NCBI GenBank assembly: GCA_035535315.1 | Contig: DATLQD010000073.1 | Span: 1 to 38,936 of the forward strand | DNA from: DASQGA01 sp035535315 | GTDB taxonomy: Bacteria; Actinomycetota; Thermoleophilia; Gaiellales; Gaiellaceae | Reading direction: 5' to 3' | Length of the DNA: 38,936 nucleotides | Part shown: positions 22,071-29,357 of the stretch, piece by piece | Numbering within the stretch: the stretch's first letter is position 1 | Layout of the letters: each line of letters begins with the position of its first letter | Position numbers and translations under genes: made by a program | The notes under the pieces: generated by a model | The model's database searches: none | What the model saw: only the letters and a program-made list of their open reading frames with translations | Told to the model about the DNA's origin: nothing

Positions 22071-23117
22071 ATGGCGATCGCGCGCGAAGCAGAGCCAGTC
22101 AGCTCGATCAAGGAGACCAAAGAAGCCGGTCTCGACCGCGAGGACCTCCTCGGCATCTACCGCAACCTCATCCTCACTCGAGGAATCGAGGAGCGGGGCA
22201 ACATCCTCTACAAACAGGGCAAGATCCCGGGGAGCTTCTACACGGGCCGCGGGAACGAGGCAGCGGCTGTTGGGATAGCCACGGCGATGGGCCCGCAGGA
22301 CGTCGGCACCCCGCTGCACCGCGACATGGGAGTGCACGTCGTCCGCGGCGTCGAGCCCTGGCGGATGTTCGCGCAGTTCATGGGCCGGATCGACGGCCCC
22401 ACGCGCGGTCGGGACGGAAACGTCCACATGGCCGACGACCGGCTCGGCCTGATCGCGATGGTGAGCCACCTTCCGGCGATGCTCCCGGTGGCGGTGGGTG
22501 CCGCGCTCGCCTTCCGGATCCGAGAGGAGAAGCGCGTAGCGGTCGGCTGGTTCGGCGAGGGCGCCTCCGCACGGGGCGACACACACGAAAGCATGAACAT
22601 GGCCAGCGTCCGGAGACTCCCTGTGGTCTTTGTTTGCGACAACAACCAGTGGGCGTACTCGACGCCGACCCACCTCGAATTCGCCTGCGAGACGATCGCC
22701 GACCGAGCGCAGTCGTACGGCTTCGAGGGGGTTGTCGTCGACGGCACGGACGTCCTCGCCGTCTACCGCGAAGCCAAGCGCGCCATCGAGAAGGCGCGCG
22801 AGGGCGGCGGCCCGACGCTGATCGAGTGCCTGACGCTCCGGATGGAGGGCCACGCCGTTCACGACGACGCTTTCTACGTGCCGAAGGAATTGTTTGAGGA
22901 GTGGGCGAAGCGCGACCCGCTCGAGCGCTTCCGGACGTGGCTTCGCGACAATGCGGACTTCACGGACGAGGAGGAAGGTGAGATCACCGAGCAGGTCAAG
23001 AAGCTTCTGAACGAAGCGATCCGAAAAGCCGACGAGAGCCCGCTGCCCGAGCCCGAGGGCGAGGTCGAAGCGGTCTACGCCACTCCAGAAGAGCTCGAGA
23101 CTCCTCACCACAAGTAA
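22071..23117 (+). CDS. 2-oxoacid dehydrogenase E1 component, alpha subunit
   Basis: A 348-residue thiamine diphosphate enzyme subunit that, with E1 beta, decarboxylates pyruvate, acetoin or a branched-chain 2-oxoacid and transfers the acyl group to E2. 'RNLILTRGIEERGNILYKQG', 'GSFYTGRGNEAAAVGI', 'GRDGNVHM' and the TPP motif beginning 'GWFGEGASARGDTHESMN' at about residue 159 and ending in 'DNNQWAYSTP' are typical. Sequence resembles branched-chain and acetoin-type E1 alpha as much as PdhA, so the substrate is open. ATG 22071 has only a distant AGAAGGGG upstream. First gene of the E1alpha-E1beta-E2-lipB-lipA run. Confidence 0.93.
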   Translation: MAIAREAEPVSSIKETKEAGLDREDLLGIYRNLILTRGIEERGNILYKQGKIPGSFYTGRGNEAAAVGIATAMGPQDVGTPLHRDMGVHVVRGVEPWRMFAQFMGRIDGPTRGRDGNVHMADDRLGLIAMVSHLPAMLPVAVGAALAFRIREEKRVAVGWFGEGASARGDTHESMNMASVRRLPVVFVCDNNQWAYSTPTHLEFACETIADRAQSYGFEGVVVDGTDVLAVYREAKRAIEKAREGGGPTLIECLTLRMEGHAVHDDAFYVPKELFEEWAKRDPLERFRTWLRDNADFTDEEEGEITEQVKKLLNEAIRKADESPLPEPEGEVEAVYATPEELETPHHK

Positions 23118-23123
23118 AGACCG

Positions 23124-24095
23124 ATGGCTGTCAAGACGTATCTGCAGGCGATCTCCGACACCCTCCGCGACGAGATGCGCCGCGACAAGCGGGTCTTCGT
23201 GATCGGCCAGGACGTGGGGGTCTACGGAGGCGCCTTCAAGGTCACCAAGGACTTCCAGCAGGAGTTCGGCCCCTGGCGAGTCATCGACGCGCCACTGTCC
23301 GAGACCGCGATCGTAGGTGGCTGCACGGGTGCCGCGATCATGGGCATGCGACCCGTGGCGGAGATGCAGTTCGCGGACTTCGTCTCCTGCGCGTGGGACC
23401 ATCTGGTCACCGTGGCGGCCAAGCAGCATTACCGGGCGGGAACCGCAGTGCCGATCGTCGTCCGGCTTCCCTCCGGTGGCGGCTTCTCCGGGGGCCCGTT
23501 CCACTCGCAGAATCCCGAGTCGAGCTTCGCCCACATCCCGGGCCTCAAGATCGCCTGTCCGGCGACGCCTGCAGACGCGAAAGGGCTCCTTCTGTCGGCG
23601 ATCGAGGATCCGAACCCCGTCCTCTACTTCGAGCACAAGCACCTGTACCGGCGCATCAAGGACGAGGTGCCGGACGAGCGCTACACGGTTCCGCTCGGCA
23701 AGGCGCGGATCCACCGCGAGGGCGACGACGTGACGCTCGTTACCTGGGGCGCGATGGTCTACACGGCGGACGAAGCCGCGAAGCAGCTCGAGGGCGATCT
23801 CTCCGTCGAGATCATCGACCTGAGGACGCTCTCGCCGTGGGACCGCGAAACGGTCCTCGAATCGGTCTCGAAGACGTCGAAGGCGCTCGTCCTCCACGAG
23901 GACACGCACACCGCCGGCTTCGGGGCCGAGATCATGGCGACGATCATGGAGGAGGCCTTCGAGGACCTCGACGCGCCGGTCAAGCGGGTCACCGCGCCCG
24001 ACACGCCGGTCCCGTTCTCGCCTCCGCTCGAGAAGTGGTTCCTCCCGCAGGTCGAGGACGTCGTGGCAGGCCTCAAGGACCTGGCCGAGTACTAG
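23124..24095 (+). CDS. 2-oxoacid dehydrogenase E1 component, beta subunit
   Basis: A 323-residue transketolase-like partner of E1 alpha, 6 bases downstream. 'VFVIGQDVGVYGGAFKVTK', 'DAPLSETAIVGGCTGAAIMG', 'EMQFADFVSCAWDHLV', 'RLPSGGGFSGGPFHSQNPE' and 'DLRTLSPWD' are the conserved E1 beta blocks. It completes the heterotetrameric alpha2beta2 E1. Its TAG stop at 24093-24095 runs into the first two bases of the 165-base inverted-repeat element that separates it from E2, so the element's end provides part of the stop codon. Confidence 0.94.
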   Translation: MAVKTYLQAISDTLRDEMRRDKRVFVIGQDVGVYGGAFKVTKDFQQEFGPWRVIDAPLSETAIVGGCTGAAIMGMRPVAEMQFADFVSCAWDHLVTVAAKQHYRAGTAVPIVVRLPSGGGFSGGPFHSQNPESSFAHIPGLKIACPATPADAKGLLLSAIEDPNPVLYFEHKHLYRRIKDEVPDERYTVPLGKARIHREGDDVTLVTWGAMVYTADEAAKQLEGDLSVEIIDLRTLSPWDRETVLESVSKTSKALVLHEDTHTAGFGAEIMATIMEEAFEDLDAPVKRVTAPDTPVPFSPPLEKWFLPQVEDVVAGLKDLAEY

Positions 24096-24258
24096 ATGGT
24101 TGCTCGACAATTACCCCACCCTCGGATGGCGGCCCAGACACGGCGCCAGGCCGCACCCTCACCCTTGCCAAGGCCTCTAGCCTTGCCTGCGGGCGATGGC
24201 ACACCCTGGCTTGGTCTGACCCGTCCCCGCGGGCACGCCAATTACCGAGCAACCATCT
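24094..24258. repeat. 165-base element with 13-base terminal inverted repeats
   Basis: AGATGGTTGCTCG at 24094-24106 is repeated exactly, inverted, at 24246-24258. Inside, AATT blocks two bases in from each arm pair as well, CAATTACC occurs as a direct repeat next to both arms, GCGGCC/GGCCGC form an inner inverted repeat, and CAAGGC/GCCTTG form a 6-base hairpin. There is no reading frame and no clear target-site duplication. It sits between E1 beta and E2 in an otherwise tight operon, and the right arm ends 3 bases before the E2 ATG. It looks like a MITE-type insertion or a structured intercistronic RNA element. Confidence 0.72.
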
Positions 24259-24261
24259 GAC

Positions 24262-25692
24262 ATGGCAACGCAAACCGCCGTCGACGTCGTGATGCCGCAG
24301 ATGGGCGTCTCCGTTTCCGAGGGAACCATCACGAAGTGGCTCAAGGCAGAGGGAGAGGCGATCGCATCCGATGAGTCACTCCTCGAGATCTCGACCGACA
24401 AGGTCGACACGGAGGTTCCGAGCCCGGCCAGTGGCGTCCTGACGCAGATCCTCGTCCCCGAGGGTGAGACGGTCACGGTTGGCACGAAGCTCGCCGTGAT
24501 CTCACCTGAGGGCGGCGGAGAGCGGGTCGACGAGCCGCCGAAGCTCGCGACGCAGGAAGCGGCTGAGGAGTCTGCGGATGCGAGCGGCGCGGAGGGTGAG
24601 ACGCGCGCGGCGGAGAAGGTCGAGGAAGCCCCGCCGCCACCGAGTCCCGAGCCGGCCGAGACACCTGCGCCTGCGGCGCCGCCCGAGGCCGAGGCCGACG
24701 GCGACGGGGGCGGCCAGGTGCGCGCATTCGTCTCGCCGGTCGTGGCGCGCATCGCGTCCGAGCATGGCATCGACGTGGGCCAGATCGAGGGAAGCGGCCG
24801 AGGTGGCCGCGTCACGAAGAAGGACATCCTCGCCTTCGTGGAGCAAGGCGGTGCGAAGACTGCTGCGCCCGAGGCTCCAGCCGCACCCGCTGAACCGGCC
24901 GCCCCACAAACGCCCGCTGAGGAGCCCGCACAGGCGGTCGCAGCGACTCAGGCTCCAGCCGGGAAGGTCGAGCCAGGCGCCGGCGAGACGGTAGAGCCCA
25001 TGACGCCGATGCGCAAAGGGATCGCCGAGCACATGCGGCGCTCGCTCGACACATCGGCACACGTCACGACAACCTTCGAGGTTGACCTGTCGAAGGTCGT
25101 CGCCATTCGTCAGAAGCTGAAGCGGGAGTACGAAGAACGGCATGGCGTGAAACTCACCTACCTGGCCTTCATCGCCCGGGCGACGCTTGACGCGATCGCA
25201 AAGTGGCCGTGGATGAACGCGGAGATCCGCGTCGAGTCGATCGTGACCAAGAGCTACGTGAACCTCGGAATCGCGGTCGCGCTCGAAGGCGGCAAAGGCC
25301 TGATCGTCCCCGTGGTCAAGCACGCCGAGGAGAAGAACCTGCTTGGCCTCGCGCGCGCCATCGAAGAGATCGCCGACCGCGCACGGAACAAGAAGCTGAT
25401 GCCCGACGACGTCCAGGGCGGCACATTCACGATCACGAACCCCGGCGGGTTCGGCGCCATCCACGGAACGCCGATCATCAGCCAGCCGCAGGTGGCGATC
25501 CTCGACGTCGAGGCGATGGTGAAGCGACCCGTGGTCGTCCAGGACGACGCCGGGGCCGACGTGATCGCGATCCGGCCGATGATGAACCTCTGCCTTGCCT
25601 ACGACCACCGGCTGATCGACGGCGCGTACGCGGCGCAGTTCATGCGCGACCTAAGAACCAATCTCGAGACCTGGGATGAAAACTCCTACTGA
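24262..25692 (+). CDS. Dihydrolipoamide acyltransferase (E2)
   Basis: A 476-residue E2 core. Residues 1-80 form one lipoyl domain with the modified lysine K47 in 'STDKVDTEVPSP'; an Ala-Pro-Glu-rich linker follows; residues about 155-190 are the E1/E3-binding domain ('SPVVARIASEHGIDVGQIEG'); a second Ala/Pro linker leads to the catalytic domain from about 245, with the active-site 'DHRLIDG' (H449, D453). Only one lipoyl domain is present. It forms the scaffold for E1 and E3; no E3 (lpd) gene is in the window. There is no Shine-Dalgarno site beyond what the upstream element offers. Its stop codon lies in the left arm of the hairpin before lipB. Confidence 0.95.
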   Translation: MATQTAVDVVMPQMGVSVSEGTITKWLKAEGEAIASDESLLEISTDKVDTEVPSPASGVLTQILVPEGETVTVGTKLAVISPEGGGERVDEPPKLATQEAAEESADASGAEGETRAAEKVEEAPPPPSPEPAETPAPAAPPEAEADGDGGGQVRAFVSPVVARIASEHGIDVGQIEGSGRGGRVTKKDILAFVEQGGAKTAAPEAPAAPAEPAAPQTPAEEPAQAVAATQAPAGKVEPGAGETVEPMTPMRKGIAEHMRRSLDTSAHVTTTFEVDLSKVVAIRQKLKREYEERHGVKLTYLAFIARATLDAIAKWPWMNAEIRVESIVTKSYVNLGIAVALEGGKGLIVPVVKHAEEKNLLGLARAIEEIADRARNKKLMPDDVQGGTFTITNPGGFGAIHGTPIISQPQVAILDVEAMVKRPVVVQDDAGADVIAIRPMMNLCLAYDHRLIDGAYAAQFMRDLRTNLETWDENSY

Positions 25693-25721
25693 ATCGCGCT
25701 TCGCGCATGATTCAGTAGGAG
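25683..25721 (+). promoter_or_regulatory. Hairpin spanning the E2 stop and masking the lipB RBS
   Basis: A perfect 13-base stem (CTCCTACTGAATC/GATTCAGTAGGAG), a 2-base bulge, a further 4-base stem (GCGC/GCGC) and a TTC loop. The left arm contains the E2 stop codon (25690-25692); the right arm ends in AGGAG, the core of the lipB Shine-Dalgarno (AGGAGGTGATC, an exact complement of the 16S rRNA tail). The folded mRNA would hide the lipB ribosome-binding site; ribosomes reaching the E2 stop would open it. Confidence 0.78.
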
Positions 25722-25727
25722 GTGATC

Positions 25728-26438
25728 TTGACCGGCGCGTACCTGCTTAATCTCGAAACGACGCCCTATCTCGAGGCGTGGGAGGTCCAGCGCTCGCTGG
25801 CCAAGAGGGTCGCCGAGGGAATGATCCCCGATACGGTCGTGCTGCTCGAGCACCCGCCCGTAATCACAACCGGACGGCGCACGGACGAGAACGAAGTGCA
25901 CGTGCCCGAGGGCTCTGACGTCGAGGTCGTCGAAACCGACCGGGGGGGAAAGTCGACGTACCACGCGCCCGGCCAGCTCGTCTGCTACCCGATTTTGGAC
26001 CTGAACCGGCACGGGCGCGACGTGCGGAAGTACTGCCGTGACCTCGAGGAGGCGATAATCCGCACTCTTGGTCGGTTCGACCTTGGCGCGACCCGCATAG
26101 CGGGGTTAACCGGCGTCTGGCTCGAACGCCCACCGCGAAAGATCTGCTCGATCGGCGTCCACATCTCGCGCTGGGTGACGACGCATGGCTATGCCTTGAA
26201 CGTCGATCTCGACGCGGCCCCGTTCACGAGCTGGATCACGGCCTGCGGGCTCGAGGACGCGTCGTTTACGACGATGGCGCAGGAGCTCGACCGTCGGCTC
26301 ACGGTCGACGAGGTGCGGCCGCACGCCACCGCAGCTCTCGAAGAAGTCTTTAGCCTGTCCTTCGAGGAGTTTCCGGCCGAGGCCGGCGCGGAGCTCTGGG
26401 AGCAACCGGTTGATGCAAAGCTCGCTGCCCGTAGCTGA
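25728..26438 (+). CDS. lipB: Octanoyl-[ACP]:protein N-octanoyltransferase LipB
   Basis: A 236-residue LipB, which moves octanoate from acyl carrier protein to the lipoyl lysine of E2-type domains. 'VVLLEHPPVITTGRR', the 'RGGKSTYHAPGQLVCYPI' block, the catalytic lysine K138 in 'PRKICSIG' and the catalytic cysteine C173 in 'ITACGLEDAS' are present. TTG 25728 is the likely start: it lies 5 bases past GGAGG, whereas the in-frame GTG 25722 overlaps the ribosome-binding site. It follows E2, its substrate, and overlaps lipA by 26 bases. Confidence 0.95.
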   Translation: MTGAYLLNLETTPYLEAWEVQRSLAKRVAEGMIPDTVVLLEHPPVITTGRRTDENEVHVPEGSDVEVVETDRGGKSTYHAPGQLVCYPILDLNRHGRDVRKYCRDLEEAIIRTLGRFDLGATRIAGLTGVWLERPPRKICSIGVHISRWVTTHGYALNVDLDAAPFTSWITACGLEDASFTTMAQELDRRLTVDEVRPHATAALEEVFSLSFEEFPAEAGAELWEQPVDAKLAARS

Positions 26439-27333
26439 CAGGCCCCGCCGCCCGGATTGGATGAAGGTCCGTGCCCCGAGCGCGGATTCGCAGTACTTCG
26501 ACGTCCGCAAGCTCATCCATGGCCAAGGTCTCCACACGATCTGCGAGGAGGCCCGTTGCCCGAACATCTCGGAGTGCTGGGGTCGTGGCACGGCAACTTT
26601 CCAGATCCTCGGCGACACCTGCACCCGTGCGTGTCGTTACTGCTACGTCCATTCGGGGCGGCCCGAGCACCCGCCCGATCCTCTCGAGCCCTTGCGGTTG
26701 GCGCACGCTGCGTCGCAGATGGAGTTGAAGCACGTCGTCGTCACGTCGGTCGACCGCGACGACGTCCCGGACCGCGGGGCCGGCCACTACGCGGCCACGA
26801 TTCGGGCGCTCAAGGCACGACTGCCGCAGGCGAGCGTCGAGGTGCTCACGCCGGACTTTCTCGGTGTCGAGGAGCAGGCACTCGCCGTCGTCATCGGCGC
26901 GCGTCCGGACGTCTTCAACCACAACATCGAGACGGTGCGGCGGCTCCATCGTAGGATGCGCGGCGCCAAGGCCTCCTACGACGGCGCCCTCAACCTCCTC
27001 GCGCGCGCGAAGGAGATCGCGGACTATCCCGTCCTGACGAAGTCCGGGATCATCGTGGGTCTCGGGGAGACGAACGACGAGATCGTGGAGACGCTGCGCG
27101 ACCTTCGCGACAACGGCGTCGACGTCGTCACGATCGGCCAGTACCTCCAGCCCTCCGCGAAGCACGCAGCGATCGACCGGTGGGTGCACCCGGACGAGTT
27201 CCGTTGGTTCCGCGAGCGGGGTGAGGCGATGGGATTCGGCTCGGTCTTCTCCGGCCCTCTCGTTCGCTCCTCGTATCGCGCGGACGAGCAGCGCCATGCG
27301 GCCGAGACCGGCCGTGGCGCCGCCGCGCTCTAA
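26413..27333 (+). CDS. lipA: Lipoyl synthase LipA
   Basis: A 306-residue radical SAM enzyme that inserts two sulfurs into the octanoyl chain on E2. The auxiliary cluster cysteines C44, C49 and C55 are in 'CEEARCPNISECW', and the radical SAM cysteines C70, C74 and C77 in 'CTRACRYCYV' (CX3CX2C). 'VVTSVDRDDVPDRGAGHYA', 'DVFNHNIETV' and 'KSGIIVGLGETNDEI' follow in order. The C-terminal RSSY motif is present ('VRSSYRADE'). ATG 26413 lies inside the end of lipB; TTG 26410 directly before it is an alternative. Last gene of the operon, followed by a strong hairpin. Confidence 0.97.
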   Translation: MQSSLPVADRPRRPDWMKVRAPSADSQYFDVRKLIHGQGLHTICEEARCPNISECWGRGTATFQILGDTCTRACRYCYVHSGRPEHPPDPLEPLRLAHAASQMELKHVVVTSVDRDDVPDRGAGHYAATIRALKARLPQASVEVLTPDFLGVEEQALAVVIGARPDVFNHNIETVRRLHRRMRGAKASYDGALNLLARAKEIADYPVLTKSGIIVGLGETNDEIVETLRDLRDNGVDVVTIGQYLQPSAKHAAIDRWVHPDEFRWFRERGEAMGFGSVFSGPLVRSSYRADEQRHAAETGRGAAAL

Positions 27334-27358
27334 ACACAGCTGACCGCAGAGCAGAACA

Positions 27359-27389
27359 ACGAAGGCCCGGTGCGATGCCGGGCCTTCGT
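27359..27389. terminator. Terminator between lipA and the BNR-repeat gene
   Basis: A perfect 12-base stem (ACGAAGGCCCGG and its complement) with a 7-base loop, between convergent genes. Neither strand has a long T-run; the minus strand reads TTGTTCTG after the stem. Likely bidirectional. Confidence 0.75.
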
Positions 27390-27413
27390 CGTCACTACTG
27401 GAAGCGGTCGAGC

Positions 27414-29264
27414 TTACGGAGCGTTCGAGTAGCTCCAGATGTCTGAGTTGCCCCAGAAATCAGGGCACTCGTAGTTCGGCGCCGGAGCCTCGGGCTCACC
27501 TTCCTGGTGGGGCTCGGCGTCTCCGCCTTCGGCCCGGATCTCCGGAAGATCCTCCTCCTCGGGCTGCACTGTCCCTGCAAGGACCGCGTCGCGGAACTCC
27601 AGCCGGAACGCGTCGATCGCAGGGCAGTCGGCCGCCGCTCGAACGTCGTTCCAAACGCCGACGGCGAAGTTCGTGCCGCCGACGTTGGCCGCCGCGGTGT
27701 ACACGTAGTCGCCCAGGAACTCGGCGACGAGGTTGTTCTGGCTCGACGCGCGCGGATCGCCACCGGCAGTCCGGTGAAGCGTCGTCCAACTGCCTGTTGT
27801 CGGGTCCAGGACCGCCGACGAGGTCTTCACGACGCCGATGAGGTTCCTCGGGGCGCTCGTGTTGGCCTGGAACGGCGTCGTGAACGCGTTATACGTCAGG
27901 TAGAGCCTGTCGCCGGTCGGTGAGATCGCGGGCGCCGCGTAGTAGCCGCGGTCGCCGCGGGTCGAGGCGACGAACGGCCCGTGCCAGCCGCCATTAGGCA
28001 GCTTCGTCGCAACCAGGACGTTCTCGTTGTTCAGGCCCCCGCTGCCGTCGGCCCAGGCGTCAACGATCTCGTTTGTCGCTCCTGCACCTGTCGGAGCTCC
28101 GTTCGCGATGTCGATGCTCGGCGAGGCCGCGAGGTCGTTCCGGGCTCCCGCCCAGCCGTCTTCGACACACCGGGCGATGTTCGGGTCGATGTTGAAGCAC
28201 GGATCGGTGACGTCGAAGGCCTTCTGCGGCCTGGACCAGCTCGAGCCGCCGTCCGTCGACACGACGTAGAAGTGCGAGCCGTGCGGGGGGAGGCTCGTGA
28301 ACGCGTTCGCCTCCTCGTAGAACACGTACGTGACGCCGTCGCTCGTCGTCCGGATCGTGCAGCCGGAGCGGCCGAAGTGCTGGAAGTTGTCCGAGGCGGG
28401 CGTCACCTTCTTGTTCGTCCACGTGTTGCCGCCGTCCCGGGAAACCGAGACGTGGATCGACTGGGCCGGGTTACCGACGAAGTGGGCGTGGCAGATGTAC
28501 ACGTTCCCGAAGAACGGACTGGACGAGGCGTTGTCGGCCCAGATCTGCTCCTTGTCGGAGAACGTCGCGGAGCTCTGCTTGCTCGCGATCACCGGTGCGT
28601 GCCAGGCCGCCCAGCCCGCGGCCCCGCCCGCTGCGGCAACTTCCGGGTCGTCCGTCCATGAGACTCCGATCGCCTCGGCACCCTTGAAGCCCTGCTGGCC
28701 CGGGAAGTTGGACGTGAGGTTCGCGTAGTAGAGTCGCGACCCGTTGGCCCAGCTGAACGCTCCGTTCGCACCCTGGCGCGGTCCCCAGGCAACAGCGGGG
28801 TCACCATCGGAGACGAGACCGTTCTCGTAGTACTTCGGGAGCGTGCCGATCTGGCCGCCCTCGGTCGGCGTGAGGGGTACACACGGATCGGTGTCCGTTC
28901 CCGCCGTGCCGACGCACGTTCGAGCGGAGTAGCCCGGATAGTTGGGCTGAGTCCACGTCTTGCCGCCGTCAAACGAGAAAGAGATCCCCGAAACCCCGAC
29001 GCCCTCCGTAAACGGACAATCGTTGTCCGGCCCCGCGTTACAGAGCTCCATGTCGATGTTGTCGTTCGCGCCTGCTGCCGCCCATAGCGGGTTGTTCGCG
29101 TTGAGCGCAACGGCCGGTTCGTTTTGCTTGTTCTGCGAGAACTCAGTGTCGATGCTGCCGACTGTTACCTCGGCCTCCTGGCCCATCGCCGCTGTGGCGA
29201 AGGTCAGTGAGGCAAGGGCGAGCGCCGCCAGTGCCAGAAACGCAACGAGGCGTTTCGACCGCAT
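27414..29264 (-). CDS. Secreted BNR/Asp-box (sialidase-fold) protein
   Basis: A 616-residue protein with a Sec signal peptide ('MRSKRLVAFLALAALALASL', cleavage near 'AMGQEA'). The body has several Asp-boxes (SxDxGxxW): 'SFDGGKTWT', 'SRDGGNTWT' and 'STDGGSSWS', pointing to a six-bladed sialidase-type propeller. I see no sialidase catalytic arginine triad, so it may be structural or a hydrolase of unknown substrate. The C-terminus is an acidic Glu/Pro-rich stretch ending in 'ECPDFWGNSDIW'. ATG 29264 is chosen because GGAGGAGG lies 7 bases upstream; an in-frame ATG at 29288 lacks one. It is one of few genes here with a strong ribosome-binding site, perhaps because it is highly made. Confidence 0.85.
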   Translation of the reverse strand: MRSKRLVAFLALAALALASLTFATAAMGQEAEVTVGSIDTEFSQNKQNEPAVALNANNPLWAAAGANDNIDMELCNAGPDNDCPFTEGVGVSGISFSFDGGKTWTQPNYPGYSARTCVGTAGTDTDPCVPLTPTEGGQIGTLPKYYENGLVSDGDPAVAWGPRQGANGAFSWANGSRLYYANLTSNFPGQQGFKGAEAIGVSWTDDPEVAAAGGAAGWAAWHAPVIASKQSSATFSDKEQIWADNASSSPFFGNVYICHAHFVGNPAQSIHVSVSRDGGNTWTNKKVTPASDNFQHFGRSGCTIRTTSDGVTYVFYEEANAFTSLPPHGSHFYVVSTDGGSSWSRPQKAFDVTDPCFNIDPNIARCVEDGWAGARNDLAASPSIDIANGAPTGAGATNEIVDAWADGSGGLNNENVLVATKLPNGGWHGPFVASTRGDRGYYAAPAISPTGDRLYLTYNAFTTPFQANTSAPRNLIGVVKTSSAVLDPTTGSWTTLHRTAGGDPRASSQNNLVAEFLGDYVYTAAANVGGTNFAVGVWNDVRAAADCPAIDAFRLEFRDAVLAGTVQPEEEDLPEIRAEGGDAEPHQEGEPEAPAPNYECPDFWGNSDIWSYSNAP

Positions 29265-29292
29265 GGCAAACCTCCTCCGTTGGGTCATACCT

Positions 29293-29311
29293 GTCCCGGG
29301 AACACCGGGAC
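29293..29311. terminator. Hairpin between fumarase and the BNR gene
   Basis: GTCCCGG/CCGGGAC, a perfect 7-base stem with a 5-base loop, 28 bases upstream of the BNR start and downstream of fumarase on the same strand. No T-run follows; it is either a fumarase terminator or a leader hairpin of the BNR mRNA. Confidence 0.4.
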
Positions 29312-29357
29312 GCTATTCCCCGCCTAGTGGGGCGTCAAACGGATCGACGTAAACCTT

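Noticed and set aside
22035..24110. A 691-codon reverse-strand open frame opposite the E1 alpha and E1 beta genes
   Set aside because: It is antisense to two genes with unmistakable family motifs and its protein has low-complexity Arg/Val/Asp-rich sequence with no recognisable domain; long shadow frames are expected at this GC content.
24502..25608. A 368-codon reverse frame opposite E2
   Set aside because: Antisense to a well-defined acyltransferase; no motif or start signal of its own.
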